DNA of 64,000 nt from Anaerotruncus sp. MC2020 (GCA_000701945.1 KL370840.1:742796-806795); one strand, 5' to 3'. Numbered from the stretch's first letter, positions 43,092-53,521 are shown. Numbers and translations are program-made. Notes: generated from the sequence alone by a model not told the origin.

Positions 43092-43372
43092 GCTGTGCTT
43101 ATACAGAAGTAATACGGGTATTTACTGGGGAAAACCTTTCTGAAGAAAGGTTCTTCCCCAGACCTCTTTCCAAAGACTTTTAGTCCAAATTTTGCCCCTA
43201 TGGGGTGCTCTCAGTAAAAAAGTAAGGCTTACTTTTTCGTATCAGTTGAGCACCCCATAGGGGCAAAATTTAAATTGAAAGTTTTAGGGGAGGAGTTTGA
43301 GGAGGGACCCTTTTTCAAAAGGGTCCTCCTCAACAGATATCCATAATACTTCCGTATAGGTATAGCACCTAA
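43092..43372. repeat. Composite inverted-repeat element; right copy of the left-edge repeat
   Basis: The left arm, 43092-43206, is the inverted near-identical copy of window positions 1-115. A 24-bp perfect inverted repeat (43187-43210 with 43248-43271) joins it to a second, diverged copy in opposite orientation that ends near 43372. A short AAAAAGTAAG hairpin sits at the centre (43217-43237). The second arm has its own hairpin TTGAGGAGGGACCC... at 43298-43334. No gene is present in the 357 bases between the HD gene and the flotillin gene. Confidence 0.85.
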
Positions 43373-43391
43373 TCCGCAGCCTCTTTTTCTG

Positions 43392-44936
43392 TTATTCGTT
43401 ATCTTCGTTGTTCTCGTCTGTGATGTCGGGCTCAGCAGCCTCAGGCACCTCCTCGAAGGAGATGTCCTCCGCGGGAGCCTCCGCTGCGGGAGCCTCAGCC
43501 TCGGGAGCGCTTACCGCCCTTCCGCCGAGGAAGCCCGAGAGAATGCCTCTGATGTCCACGCCTGTCGCCTCGGAGAGACCGTCGGTGACTCTTGTGGTGG
43601 AGCTGATGATGTCGCCAACCATTCTGCTTGAATTGCCGTCGCCGTACATGGTGATGCGGTCAACATTCTCAAGAGGAGCGGCAGCGTTCTTTACTACCTC
43701 GGGCAGAGCCTTGAAGTACATCTCAAGCACAGCAGCCTCGCCGTACTTCTTCATAGCCTCAGCCTTGGCATTGATGCCCTCCGCCTCGGCAAGACCCTTT
43801 GCGCGGATCGCGTCCGCCTCAGCCTTACCTACGGCAGCGATACCCTCAGCCTCCTGCATACGTGCGAACTTCGCAGCCTCTGCCTCAGCCTTCTGAGCCT
43901 CAGCTTCCTGCTCCCTCTGGAAGCGGTCAGCCTCAGCCTCCTTTTTGAGCTGATAGAGCTTTGCGTCAGCCTCCTGCTGAGCCTTGTAGCGGTCAGCCTC
44001 AGCCTTCTTCTTAATCTCGGCGTCGAGAGCCTTTTCCTTTACCTCAGCTTCCTTCGCCTTGAGCTCTACGTCCTTCTCGGAAGCAGCGATATTGGCGTTA
44101 GCCTTGCTTACCTCAATGGTCTTGCGCTGCTCTTCCTTCTGAATCTCGTAAGCGGCGTCTGCGATAGCGAGCTGAGTATCAGCCTCGCGCTTCAGCTCCG
44201 CCTGACGGATAGCGAGCTCGTTATTCTTCTGAGCTATCTCGGTCTCAGCGAGCACCTTCGCGTCGTTGGCTTCCTTCTTTGCCTGAGCCTTTGCAATCTC
44301 GATTTCCTTCTCGGATTCAGCCCTTGCAATGGCAGCCTTCTTCTGAATTTTCGTGGTGTTGTCGATACCGAGATTCTCGATGAGGTTCTGGTCGTCGGTG
44401 AAGTTCTGAACGTTGAAGGAAACTATTTCAAGTCCCATTCTGTTGAGGTCGGGAGCAGCGTTCTCCTGAACCTTCTCAGCGAAAGCCTTGCGGTCGTTGA
44501 CCATAGCCTCGAGAGTCATCTGTCCGACTATCTCACGCATATTGCCTTCGAGCACCTCACGCGCTACCTTTGCAACGTATGTGGTGTCCTTGTTGAGGAA
44601 GTTCTCAGCGCCGAGCTTGATGAGAGCAGGGTCGCTGCTGACCTTTACGTTTACATTCGCGTCAACGTTGATATTGATGTAATCGGCGGTGGGAACAGCG
44701 CTCGACGTCTTTACGTCAACGGCGATGAGCTGTAATTTCAGCTTATCTACGCGCTCAAAGAACGGGATGCGGATGCTTGCCTTGCCGATGATTATCTTGC
44801 GTCTCAGACCCGAGATTATGTATGCGGTGTCGGGGGGAGCCTTGATGTATCCCATGGCGAGAATGATAGCGAAGAGTGCGATACCCGCTGCAACAGCTAT
44901 CGCGATAACGAGTTCGATGGGGAAATCCTTTAACAT
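43392..44936 (-). CDS. Flotillin-like membrane scaffold protein
   Basis: A 514-aa SPFH-domain protein similar to bacterial flotillins (FloT/YqiK group) that organise functional membrane microdomains. It has one N-terminal helix (VIAIAVAAGIALFAIILAMGYI, about residues 8-30), the SPFH/PHB domain (about 35-200) and a very long Ala/Glu/Lys coiled coil (about 210-410) with EA-rich heptads. A C-terminal acidic tail (APAAEAPAEDISFEE...) ends the protein. GGGAGG precedes the ATG at 44936. It is monocistronic here, with no NfeD-type partner adjacent. The promoter is at 45002-45030. Confidence 0.93.
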   Translation of the reverse strand: MLKDFPIELVIAIAVAAGIALFAIILAMGYIKAPPDTAYIISGLRRKIIIGKASIRIPFFERVDKLKLQLIAVDVKTSSAVPTADYININVDANVNVKVSSDPALIKLGAENFLNKDTTYVAKVAREVLEGNMREIVGQMTLEAMVNDRKAFAEKVQENAAPDLNRMGLEIVSFNVQNFTDDQNLIENLGIDNTTKIQKKAAIARAESEKEIEIAKAQAKKEANDAKVLAETEIAQKNNELAIRQAELKREADTQLAIADAAYEIQKEEQRKTIEVSKANANIAASEKDVELKAKEAEVKEKALDAEIKKKAEADRYKAQQEADAKLYQLKKEAEADRFQREQEAEAQKAEAEAAKFARMQEAEGIAAVGKAEADAIRAKGLAEAEGINAKAEAMKKYGEAAVLEMYFKALPEVVKNAAAPLENVDRITMYGDGNSSRMVGDIISSTTRVTDGLSEATGVDIRGILSGFLGGRAVSAPEAEAPAAEAPAEDISFEEVPEAAEPDITDENNEDNE

Positions 44937-45001
44937 AGTGTACCTCCCTTTCTGGTCTATGCGGATTTGTTTGTGATGTACACCGTCCGTGTACAATGAG
45001 C

Positions 45002-45030
45002 ATTATACACTGTCCGCGAATACTTGTCAA
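45002..45030 (-). promoter_or_regulatory. Flotillin gene promoter
   Basis: On the minus strand, TTGACA and TATAAT are separated by exactly 17 bases, 65 bases before the flotillin start. Confidence 0.92.
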
Positions 45031-45259
45031 TCCCCCTCCAAATGACGATATATGTACAAATACTACGATTCCAGATACAAAAATATATAGCTTTTTCCGC
45101 AAAATATAAGTTCGTTTGAACCTATACTAAGTTCACGTGACAAAGCTGAGCCCGCGGCAGATTTTTGCCATATAAAAAAATCTATGTCATTATTCCGACA
45201 AAATATGCATTTGTTCTGTGGTATAATAGCTTGTAACTATGATTCGGAGTGTGATAAAT

Positions 45260-47458
45260 ATGAACAAGCTATCGGACGCCCTGCGCCTCCCCGCAGTCAG
45301 GACTGCCGCCGCCCTCCTGACCTCCTTTGCGGGAGGCTTCATTTTCTCGGGGACTGCCCTCGCGGGGGCAGCCTCATTCGCTGACATCTCCCTCGCGGGA
45401 GCACTCGACCTTCCCTACGCAGCGGCAGCTCTCGCAGGAGCCATAGTCCGCGGTGTTTCGACAGATTCCGTGGGGCGCGGCATAGTCAAAACAGCCGCGA
45501 TAGCATTCATCGTGATAGCAAAGCTGTTCTCGGGCGCACGTAGCTCTCCCCTGCGCTGCGGTATCATCACTGCGGTATGCGTTATGCTCTCGGGGACGTC
45601 CGTGTCCGCCCTCATCGGCGAGCTCCCGCAGAAGCTCATTTTCTACGGCTTCTATGCAGCCGTTTCAGGCTTCGCTGCCTACTGCGGAGCGGAGCTGCTA
45701 AACAGTCTCAGGCAGGAACACGTCATATCATTATCGGGATTTTCAGGCGGGTGTTATGCAGTGATATATATAGTATACATCGCCTCGCTGTACTCCCTCC
45801 GCCTTCCCTCTGTGAATGCGGGAGCCGTCCTCGGCATAGCTGTGACCGCACTCGCCGCCTACTCCTACGGCAGTGCGGGAGGCGCGATATGCGGCGCTAT
45901 GACGGCTTTTGCGGCGGCTCTCGTCTCCCCGAAGGAGTGCATCGCCTCGGCTGTTTTCCCCGCCGCAGGACTGTTCGCGGGTCATGTCCGCAAGGGCAAG
46001 CCCCTCCTAACGGCGCTGATTTTTTCGACTCTGTGCTACTCGCTGAGCGTGCTCACGGGTGCTCCGCGCGACGGCTCCGACATCACGCTCAGCGTCCTCA
46101 TCGGAGCGGGCATTTTCATCGCCGCAGCGCCCTATTTCTCGGACAAATGGGTCTCCGCCGAGCCTCCCTGCGAGCACGTCAGCGGGAGCTCCGACGCTGT
46201 ACGCATCGGCTTTCTCTCGGACGTGATAGACGCCGTCCGCACCGACGCTGTGAAGCTCTCCGCGGCGCTCAGTGCAGCCGAATCCTCCGACCGCCGAAGC
46301 TCTCCCGAGGTCTGCGGGAGCTGCTCGCGCGGGACGTCCTGCCGCCGCATAGACATGGAAGCCGCAGACGAGTTAGCGCCCGATATACCGCAGTCCTGCG
46401 TCCGCAAGCGCGAGCTGACCGAGGAGCTTGAGCAGCTCCGCGAGATGCGCCTCGCCGACCGCCTGCTCCGCCTCCGACGCTCCCGCGACAGGAGCCTCCT
46501 CAGCGAGCAGATGAAGCTGACGGGCGAGGTGCTCCGCACAGCCTCAGCCGAGCGCGGGATACGCCCCTCGGGACGCACCGCCGCAAAAATAATCGACCTC
46601 CTCTCAGCGCACGGGATTGCCCCGCTCCGTGCGACGGCGGGCTATAATTCGGCAAACAGGCTCGCAGTCGAGCTCTACTACAGCACCGAGACTACGGGGC
46701 TGAGCGCCTCCCGCATACGCGACCTCATCGCCGACGGGCTGGGTCTCGACCTCACTGCCGCCGCCCCCGTCAGCTCCGCGGAGGAGCTCCGCCTCTGCTT
46801 CTACGAGAAGCCCGAGTACACCGTCGAGGTCTATTCTGCGTCGGTCTGCGCGGAGGGCTCGGAGGTCAGCGGCGACAGCACCGCGGTCTTCACTGACGGC
46901 GGCGGCATCTGCTACATCACGCTCTCCGACGGCATGGGCACGGGCAAGAGCGCCGCGGTCGACTCGCACATGGTCATCGCGCTCTTCCGCCGTCTCGTCT
47001 GCGGAGGCATGGACTGCGTCACAGCAGTGAAGCTGGTCAACTCGGTCATGGTGGGCAAGTCCCGCGACGAGTCCTTCGCCACGTTTGACGCGCTCCGCTT
47101 TGACCCCGACGCGCACACTCTCACAGTGCTGAAGTCGGGAGCGGCGGCAACGCTCATACGCCGCGGGGACGAGGTGATAAAGGTCTCGGCTTCGACCTTC
47201 CCCGTCGGGATAAACGAGGCGGCGGAGGTCTATACGGCGGAGCACGAGCTCAGCGAGGGAGACATGGTCGTCGCCTTCTCGGACGGCATAAGCGAGAACG
47301 AGTTCCCGTTTATCCGCGAGCTGCTTTTAGGTGACGGCGACATAAAGGAGATAGTCCGCGAAACAGCGCTGAAATCCGCTGCATTCGCGAAGTCCGCGCA
47401 CACGGACGACGTAACCGTTATAGGAGTAAAAGTTTTAAAAAATAAACAATCTATATAA
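45260..47458 (+). CDS. spoIIE: SpoIIE family protein phosphatase
   Basis: A 732-aa protein with an N-terminal region of about ten membrane helices (residues 10-300), a middle linker (with CGSCSRGTSCRR) and a C-terminal PP2C-type phosphatase (about 520-730). Metal-binding aspartates are in YITLSDGMGTGKSA, EGDMVVAFSDGIS and HTDDVTVIGV. In Bacillus, SpoIIE dephosphorylates SpoIIAA to activate sigma F in the forespore and helps polar division. This homologue is shorter than the 827-aa Bacillus protein. The start at 45260 has GGAG 10 bases upstream; an ATG at 45239 has no site. No other sporulation gene is in the window. Confidence 0.9.
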   Translation: MNKLSDALRLPAVRTAAALLTSFAGGFIFSGTALAGAASFADISLAGALDLPYAAAALAGAIVRGVSTDSVGRGIVKTAAIAFIVIAKLFSGARSSPLRCGIITAVCVMLSGTSVSALIGELPQKLIFYGFYAAVSGFAAYCGAELLNSLRQEHVISLSGFSGGCYAVIYIVYIASLYSLRLPSVNAGAVLGIAVTALAAYSYGSAGGAICGAMTAFAAALVSPKECIASAVFPAAGLFAGHVRKGKPLLTALIFSTLCYSLSVLTGAPRDGSDITLSVLIGAGIFIAAAPYFSDKWVSAEPPCEHVSGSSDAVRIGFLSDVIDAVRTDAVKLSAALSAAESSDRRSSPEVCGSCSRGTSCRRIDMEAADELAPDIPQSCVRKRELTEELEQLREMRLADRLLRLRRSRDRSLLSEQMKLTGEVLRTASAERGIRPSGRTAAKIIDLLSAHGIAPLRATAGYNSANRLAVELYYSTETTGLSASRIRDLIADGLGLDLTAAAPVSSAEELRLCFYEKPEYTVEVYSASVCAEGSEVSGDSTAVFTDGGGICYITLSDGMGTGKSAAVDSHMVIALFRRLVCGGMDCVTAVKLVNSVMVGKSRDESFATFDALRFDPDAHTLTVLKSGAAATLIRRGDEVIKVSASTFPVGINEAAEVYTAEHELSEGDMVVAFSDGISENEFPFIRELLLGDGDIKEIVRETALKSAAFAKSAHTDDVTVIGVKVLKNKQSI

Positions 47459-47600
47459 AATTTTGATAGAGATATACACCTTGTGTGCATATTCACAACG
47501 AAACGCCCATAGCAGGCAGATTCGGTGTGGCAAAGTGCACAGAAGAACACCTCTAAATTTATCGTATTAACTGAATTTTTATGCTGATTTACGAAAATGC

Positions 47601-47629
47601 TTGAATAATTACGCCGATTCTGATAAAAT
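47601..47629 (+). promoter_or_regulatory. glgBCDA operon promoter
   Basis: TTGAAT and TAAAAT with a 17-base spacer, about 25 bases before glgB. Confidence 0.75.
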
Positions 47630-47653
47630 GTATATAGCAAAGGAGGCTGAATT

Positions 47654-49627
47654 ATGTCTGTTATCAATAATAATCCCAACGATTTTCCGCTCTATCTGTT
47701 TTACCAGGGCAAGAACTGCGAAGCCTGGAAATTTTTCGGCGTTCACAGCAGAAAAAAGGGCAGAGGCACCTTCTATACTTTCAGAGTTTGGGCTCCTAAT
47801 GCTGTAAGCGTTTCTGTCGTCGGCGACTTCAACGGCTGGGACAGGAGCAAGAATCCCTGCAAGCTCATTGCGGACGGCATCTGGGAAGCAGAGATATCCA
47901 AGCTGAAACAGTTCGATACTTACAAATACAGCATAGAGACCAAGGACGGCAGGACCCTCCTCAAGGCTGACCCCTATGCGGCTCACTTCGAGACCCGCCC
48001 GGGTACTGCGTCCAAGATATACGAGAGCAGCTTTGAATGGAACGACGATGACTGGTACGCCAAAAAAGCTGCCGCAAGCATATACAAGAGCCCCGTCAAC
48101 GTCTACGAGGTGCATCTCAGCTCGTGGAAAAACTACGGCAACGACATCTACATGGACTACAGGACCTTCGCAAAGCAGATAATCCCCTATCTCAGGAAGA
48201 TGTCCTATACGCATATCGAGTTCATGCCGCTGACCGAGTACCCCTACGACGGCTCGTGGGGATATCAGGTGACGGGCTACTTCGCCCCTACCTCACGCTA
48301 CGGTACTCCCGATGACTTCCGCGCTATGGTGGAGGCGTTCCACGATGCGGGGATAGGCGTTATCCTCGACTGGGTGCCCGCTCACTTCCCGAAGGACGAG
48401 GCTGGTCTGTACGAGTTCGACGGCACCTGCTGCTACGAGTACACCGACGACCGCAAGAAGGAGCACAAGGCATGGGGCACGCGCGTGTTCGACTACGGCA
48501 AGGCCGAGGTCTGCTCGTTCCTCATATCGAGCGCAAACTACTGGTTCACCGAGTTCCACATCGACGGTCTGCGCGTTGACGCGGTAGCCTCGATGCTCTA
48601 CCTCGACTACGACCGCCGCGACGGCGAATGGGCTGCCAACATCAACGGCGGCAACGAGAACCTCGAGGCTGTTGCTTTCCTGAAGCGCCTGAACGAGGCT
48701 GTCTTCTCGAAGCACCCCGACGCTCTCATGATTGCCGAGGAATCAACAGCGTGGCCTCTCGTGACCAAGCCCACCGACATCGGCGGTCTCGGCTTCAACT
48801 TCAAGTGGAACATGGGCTGGATGAACGATATGCTCAGCTATATGAGCCTCGACCCCATTTACCGCTCATTCAACCACGACAAGCTCACATTCTCTTTCTT
48901 CTACGCATTCTCCGAGAACTATATCCTGCCTATCTCGCACGACGAGGTAGTGTACGGCAAGTGCTCGATGATAAACAAGATGCCTGGCGAGTACGAGCAG
49001 AAGTTCGCGTCATACCGTGCCTTCCTCGCTTATATGATGGCTCACCCTGGCAAGAAGCTCCTCTTCATGGGACAGGAATTCGGTCAGATGAACGAGTGGA
49101 ACTACAAGCGGCAGCTCGACTGGGACCTCCTCAATTTCGACGCTCACCGCGACCTGCTCAAATTCAATGAGAAGCTCAACAAATTCTACGCCGAGAACGC
49201 TCCCCTGTGGCAGAACGACGACTCGTGGGGCGGCTTCAGCTGGATATCCAACGACGACTACAAACAGAGCGTCATCGCGTTCAGACGTATCGACGACAAC
49301 GGCGAGGAGATAATTGCTGTATGCAACTTCGTACCCGTTGAGCGCCGTGACTACCGCATAGGCGTCCCCGCAAAGGGCACGTACAAGGTCGTATTCAACT
49401 CCGACGCGGCAGAATTCGGCGGCGCGGGACTCGCAGAGAAGTCCTACAAGTCCGAGGCGATAGGTATGCACGGATTCGACGACAGCATATCGCTCACGCT
49501 CGCTCCCCTGTCGGTGATGTACCTCAAAGCTGCTCCCGCAAGGAAGCGCGCCGAAAAGTCAGCGGCAACCGCAAAGAAGGCAAAAGCTCCTGCAAAGAGG
49601 AAAAAGACCTCCGCAGCAGATAAATAA
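47654..49627 (+). CDS. glgB: 1,4-alpha-glucan branching enzyme
   Basis: Transfers alpha-1,4 glucan segments to form alpha-1,6 branches in glycogen. The 657-aa GH13 protein has an N-terminal CBM48 domain ([24 protein letters not shown]) and a catalytic barrel with [26 protein letters not shown] (nucleophile Asp), [12 protein letters not shown] (acid Glu) and [13 protein letters not shown]. An unusual Lys/Ala-rich basic tail ends it (last 30 residues, [14 protein letters not shown]). AAAGGAGG precedes the ATG. It is the first gene of glgBCDA. Confidence 0.96.
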   Translation: MSVINNNPNDFPLYLFYQGKNCEAWKFFGVHSRKKGRGTFYTFRVWAPNAVSVSVVGDFNGWDRSKNPCKLIADGIWEAEISKLKQFDTYKYSIETKDGRTLLKADPYAAHFETRPGTASKIYESSFEWNDDDWYAKKAAASIYKSPVNVYEVHLSSWKNYGNDIYMDYRTFAKQIIPYLRKMSYTHIEFMPLTEYPYDGSWGYQVTGYFAPTSRYGTPDDFRAMVEAFHDAGIGVILDWVPAHFPKDEAGLYEFDGTCCYEYTDDRKKEHKAWGTRVFDYGKAEVCSFLISSANYWFTEFHIDGLRVDAVASMLYLDYDRRDGEWAANINGGNENLEAVAFLKRLNEAVFSKHPDALMIAEESTAWPLVTKPTDIGGLGFNFKWNMGWMNDMLSYMSLDPIYRSFNHDKLTFSFFYAFSENYILPISHDEVVYGKCSMINKMPGEYEQKFASYRAFLAYMMAHPGKKLLFMGQEFGQMNEWNYKRQLDWDLLNFDAHRDLLKFNEKLNKFYAENAPLWQNDDSWGGFSWISNDDYKQSVIAFRRIDDNGEEIIAVCNFVPVERRDYRIGVPAKGTYKVVFNSDAAEFGGAGLAEKSYKSEAIGMHGFDDSISLTLAPLSVMYLKAAPARKRAEKSAATAKKAKAPAKRKKTSAADK

Positions 49628-49650
49628 TACAGACACACTGGAGGAATAAT

Positions 49651-50877
49651 ATGTACACTAAGAAAAAAGTCGTAGCAATGCTGCTTGCGGGCGGTCAGGG
49701 AAGCAGACTGTATGCGCTGACCAAGAACGTTGCAAAGCCCGCAGTACCATACGGCGGCAAGTACCGCCTGATAGACTTTCCGCTCTCGAACTGCACCAAT
49801 TCGGGAATCGATACAGTCGGCGTGCTCACGCAGTACCAGCCCCTCGTGCTCAACGAGTACATCGGCAACGGTCAGCCGTGGGACCTCGACAAGCTCAACG
49901 GCGGCGTTCATGTTCTGCCCCCGTATGAGACGCAGGCAGGCGCTTCGTGGTATGAGGGCACAGCTAACGCTATCTACCAGAATATGCGCTTCATCGAGAG
50001 ATACGACCCCGAGTACGTAGTTGTGCTCGGCGGCGACCACATCTACAAAATGGACTACTCCAAGATGGTGGACTTCCACATCGCGAACGAGGCTGACTGC
50101 ACTATCTCCGTCATCGACGTCCCGCTCGCAGAGGCTTCACGCTTCGGCATCATGATTTGCGACGAGCAGAATCAGGTCATCGACTTCGTCGAGAAGCCCA
50201 AGGAGCCCAAGTCCACGCTCGCATCAATGGGCATCTACGTGTTCAGCTGGGACAAGCTGAAGAAGTACCTCATCGAGAACGAGGAGGACGCCAACGCCAA
50301 GCGCGACCGCGGCGAGGCTTGGTCGAAGGACTTCGGCAAGGACATCATCACCTCCATGCTCCGCGACAAGCAGCGCCTCTTCGCTTACGAGTTCGAGGGC
50401 TACTGGAAGGACGTAGGAACTCTCGATTCGCTCTGGGAGGCTAATATGGACCTCCTCAGCCCGAGCGTGCCCCTCGACCTCTACGACAAGAGCTGGAAGA
50501 TATACTCCCGCAGCAGCTACAGCCCGCCGCAGTACGTCGGCAACAACGCTTCTATCGAGAACTCGATGATAGCAGAGGGCAGCTCCGTGGACGGCTCAGT
50601 TGACTTCTCTATCCTCTTCGCAGGCGTTACCGTCGAGGAGGGAGCTACCGTAAACTACAGCATTATCATGCCCGGCACCGTTATCAAGTCGGGCGCGGTG
50701 ATAGAGTACGCCATAGTCGGAAGCGACTGCGTCATAGAGAGCGGCGCTCATATAGGCAAGAGCCCCGAGCAGGTAGAAAACAGGGACGACTGGGGTATCG
50801 CAGTCGTCGGACATAACGTTACGGTGTCTGAGGGCAAGTCTGTCGAGCCCAAGCAGATCATCGGAGAGAATATCTGA
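49651..50877 (+). CDS. glgC: Glucose-1-phosphate adenylyltransferase, catalytic subunit
   Basis: Makes ADP-glucose from glucose 1-phosphate and ATP, the committed step of glycogen synthesis. The 408-aa protein has the N-terminal pyrophosphorylase loop [39 protein letters not shown], the [13 protein letters not shown] block and [23 protein letters not shown] left-handed beta-helix forms the C-terminus. GGAGG precedes the ATG. It lies between glgB and glgD, with 14 bases to glgD. In Firmicutes the GlgC and GlgD products form a heterotetramer. Confidence 0.96.
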   Translation: MYTKKKVVAMLLAGGQGSRLYALTKNVAKPAVPYGGKYRLIDFPLSNCTNSGIDTVGVLTQYQPLVLNEYIGNGQPWDLDKLNGGVHVLPPYETQAGASWYEGTANAIYQNMRFIERYDPEYVVVLGGDHIYKMDYSKMVDFHIANEADCTISVIDVPLAEASRFGIMICDEQNQVIDFVEKPKEPKSTLASMGIYVFSWDKLKKYLIENEEDANAKRDRGEAWSKDFGKDIITSMLRDKQRLFAYEFEGYWKDVGTLDSLWEANMDLLSPSVPLDLYDKSWKIYSRSSYSPPQYVGNNASIENSMIAEGSSVDGSVDFSILFAGVTVEEGATVNYSIIMPGTVIKSGAVIEYAIVGSDCVIESGAHIGKSPEQVENRDDWGIAVVGHNVTVSEGKSVEPKQIIGENI

Positions 50878-50891
50878 TCGGAGGAATCATA

Positions 50892-52016
50892 ATGAGCAGT
50901 GTAAATTATAACGTTTTAGGTCTTATCTTCGCGAGTATGCACGACTCCTACGTCAGCGAGCTCACGAAGCAGAGGACAATGGGTTCGATACCCTTCGGCG
51001 GACGCTATCGCCTGATAGACTTCCCGCTTTCCAACTTTGTAAATTCAGGCGTATCCGAGGTCGGCGTCATCACGAAGTCGAACTACGGCTCGCTCCTCGA
51101 CCACCTCGGCTCGGGCCGTGACTGGGACCTCTCCCGTAAGAAGGGCGGTCTGCACCTCCTCCCCCCGTACAGCCAGACAGGCGGCATATACAAGGGCAGG
51201 CTCGACGCCCTCAGCAATATCTGGGGCTTCGTTGAGCACTCCAAAGCCAAGTACGTCATTCTCTCGAACTGCGACGTAGTTGCGACTATCGACTTCACCC
51301 CCGTGCTCAAACAGCACAAGGAGACTGAGGCTGACATCACCCTCATCTACAGCAAGGGCTTCTACGACAGCGAGAAGAACAACTGCGCTACTATACTCGA
51401 ATTCAACGAGGACAACACCCTCGGCGGCGTACTCGTTGACCCCGTGATATCGGGCGAGTGCAACCAGTGGCTCGATATGATGATAGTCACCAAGGACTTT
51501 CTCAAGAAAATAGTATCCGACGCCGCGAGCCGCAATCTCTACAGCTTCACGCGCGAGATACTCCAGAACAGCTCAAACGATTACAAAATTCTCGGCTATG
51601 AGCACAAGGACTTCTTCGTGCGCATAGACAGCGTACAGAACTACTACCTCGCGAACAGGATGCTCCTCGAAAAAGAGAAGAGAGATGCGCTGTTCAGGAC
51701 AGGTCAGCCCGTCTACACCAAGATAGGCGACAATGCTCCCGTAAAGTACGGTCTCGAATCGAGCATAAAGGACTCGCTCATAGCTGACGGCTGCGTCATC
51801 GAGGGTACGGTCGAGAACTCTATCCTCTTCCGCGGCGTAAGAGTCGGAAAGGGCGCTGTCATCAGGGATTCAGTCATCATGCAGGCTACCAAGATAGGCA
51901 GCAATTGCAGCATATCCTCCGTTATCACCGACAAGAACGTCGAGATAAGCGACAACAAGGTGCTGACGGGCTCTGAGACATATCCGCTGTATATAGGCAA
52001 AAACGGTAAGATCTAA
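50892..52016 (+). CDS. glgD: GlgD, regulatory ADP-glucose pyrophosphorylase subunit
   Basis: A 374-aa paralogue of GlgC. It keeps the fold ([36 protein letters not shown], the C-terminal beta-helix). The Gly-rich nucleotide loop at its N-terminus is replaced by IFASMHDSYVSELTKQR, and the catalytic GDH block reads NCD, so it is probably not catalytic alone. In Bacillus, GlgD modulates and stabilises GlgC. The start has GGAGG upstream. It lies in the glgBCDA operon directly before glgA. Confidence 0.95.
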   Translation: MSSVNYNVLGLIFASMHDSYVSELTKQRTMGSIPFGGRYRLIDFPLSNFVNSGVSEVGVITKSNYGSLLDHLGSGRDWDLSRKKGGLHLLPPYSQTGGIYKGRLDALSNIWGFVEHSKAKYVILSNCDVVATIDFTPVLKQHKETEADITLIYSKGFYDSEKNNCATILEFNEDNTLGGVLVDPVISGECNQWLDMMIVTKDFLKKIVSDAASRNLYSFTREILQNSSNDYKILGYEHKDFFVRIDSVQNYYLANRMLLEKEKRDALFRTGQPVYTKIGDNAPVKYGLESSIKDSLIADGCVIEGTVENSILFRGVRVGKGAVIRDSVIMQATKIGSNCSISSVITDKNVEISDNKVLTGSETYPLYIGKNGKI

Positions 52017-52034
52017 GGATCAGGTGGTTCACGT

Positions 52035-53456
52035 ATGAAAATACTATTTGCTGCCAGCGAGGCTGTGCCGTATGCAGCCTCGGGCGGTCTCGCCGATGTA
52101 GCAGGCTCGCTCCCGAAGGCGATAAGCGCCAAGGGTCACGAGTGCGCCGTCGTAATACCGCTGTATCAGTCTATCAAGCCCGAGCTTCGCGAGGATATGG
52201 AGTTCATCACCAATATCACCGTAGACGTGTCGTGGCGAAAGCAGTACTGCGGTATCTACTGCGCCGAGCGCGACGGAGTGACCTACTACTTCATCGACAA
52301 CGAATATTACTTCCACAGAGACGGTATGTACGGCTTCTACGACGACTGCGAGCGCTTCGTTTTCTTTGACCGCGCAGTCCTCGAAATGATAAAGCACATC
52401 AGATTCAAGCCCGATATAATCAACTGCAACGACTGGCAGACCGCGCTGATACCCGTATATTATCAGATATACTATAAGTATCAGCAGGGCTATGACGGCA
52501 TAAAGACCGTGTTTACCATACACAACATCGAGTATCAGGGCAAATACGGCAAGGAAGTGCTCAACGAGGTAATGGGCATCCCCTCCTATAATACGGGGCT
52601 GCTCGAGTACGACGGGTATATCAATATGCTCAAGGGCGCGCTCGAGACCTCGGACAAGCTCATCACCGTCTCCCCGAGCTATGCGTGGGAGATACTCGAC
52701 CCGTGGTACGCCCACGGACTCGACCGCATACTCGTCACCAAGCAGTACAAACTCCAAGGCATAATGAACGGCATCGACACCAAGCTCTACGACCCGTCGC
52801 ACGACCCCTGCATCGCATGGCGCTATACGGCGGACGACCTTTCGGGCAAGGTGAAGTGCAAGAGGGAGCTCCTCAGTGAGCTCGGTATGCACGACAACGG
52901 CGAGCCGCTCATCGGCATCGTTACGCGCTTCGTAAGACATAAGGGCATCGACCTTATCCGCTGTGTATTCGAGGAGATAGTCAGAAGCGGCGTGAAGTTC
53001 GCAGTCCTCGGAAGCGGCGAGAAAATGTACGAGGACTTCTTCCTCGAAATGGCGCGCCGCTATCCCGAGAGCGTGGCAGTCAACGTCGGATTCATCCCCG
53101 AGCTGTCGCATAAGATATACGCGGGCTCGGATATGTTCCTGATGCCGTCACAGAGCGAGCCGTGCGGTCTGGCACAGATGATAGCCATGCGCTACGGCAC
53201 TATCCCGATAGTACGCGAGACAGGCGGTCTGCGCGACTCCGTCCGCGACAACGGCGGCGAGAACGGCAACGGCTTCACGTTCAAGACCTACAACGCCTTC
53301 GATATGCTCGACGCGGTATGGCGTGCAAAGCGCGACTACTACGACTCCGACTGCTGGGAGGCTCTCGTCAAGCGTGCGATGAGCTGTGATTTCAGCTGGT
53401 CGTCATCAGCCGATACCTATATCGAGACATTTGAAGACATGATAAAAGAGCAGTAA
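52035..53456 (+). CDS. glgA: Glycogen synthase
   Basis: A GT5 glucosyltransferase that adds glucose from ADP-glucose to the non-reducing ends of glycogen. The 473-aa protein has MKILFAASEAVPYAASGGLADVAGSLPKAI at the start (the SGGL form of the KxGG loop), NDWQTALIPVYY, HNIEYQG, MNGIDTKLYDPS and the C-terminal MPSQSEPCGLAQMIAMRYG. AGGTGG precedes the ATG. It is the last gene of glgBCDA and is followed by a terminator at 53490-53521. Confidence 0.97.
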   Translation: MKILFAASEAVPYAASGGLADVAGSLPKAISAKGHECAVVIPLYQSIKPELREDMEFITNITVDVSWRKQYCGIYCAERDGVTYYFIDNEYYFHRDGMYGFYDDCERFVFFDRAVLEMIKHIRFKPDIINCNDWQTALIPVYYQIYYKYQQGYDGIKTVFTIHNIEYQGKYGKEVLNEVMGIPSYNTGLLEYDGYINMLKGALETSDKLITVSPSYAWEILDPWYAHGLDRILVTKQYKLQGIMNGIDTKLYDPSHDPCIAWRYTADDLSGKVKCKRELLSELGMHDNGEPLIGIVTRFVRHKGIDLIRCVFEEIVRSGVKFAVLGSGEKMYEDFFLEMARRYPESVAVNVGFIPELSHKIYAGSDMFLMPSQSEPCGLAQMIAMRYGTIPIVRETGGLRDSVRDNGGENGNGFTFKTYNAFDMLDAVWRAKRDYYDSDCWEALVKRAMSCDFSWSSSADTYIETFEDMIKEQ

Positions 53457-53489
53457 GTTTAAAACTTGTCTGCACAAAAAGCACTATTT

Positions 53490-53521
53490 AAGGCTCTCCG
53501 CAAGGGGAGCCTTATTTTTTT
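53490..53521 (+). terminator. glg operon terminator
   Basis: A 10-bp stem AAGGCTCTCC / GGGGAGCCTT (one G-T pair) with loop GCAA, followed by ATTTTTTT. The 380 bases from here to the next gene hold the terminator, a TTGTACGTACAA palindrome at 53528-53539 and the next promoter; nothing else is seen. Confidence 0.9.

Noticed and set aside
45180..45240. Possible spoIIE promoter
   Set aside because: A TATAAT is present at about 45221, but no -35 box sits at an acceptable distance, so I did not list it.
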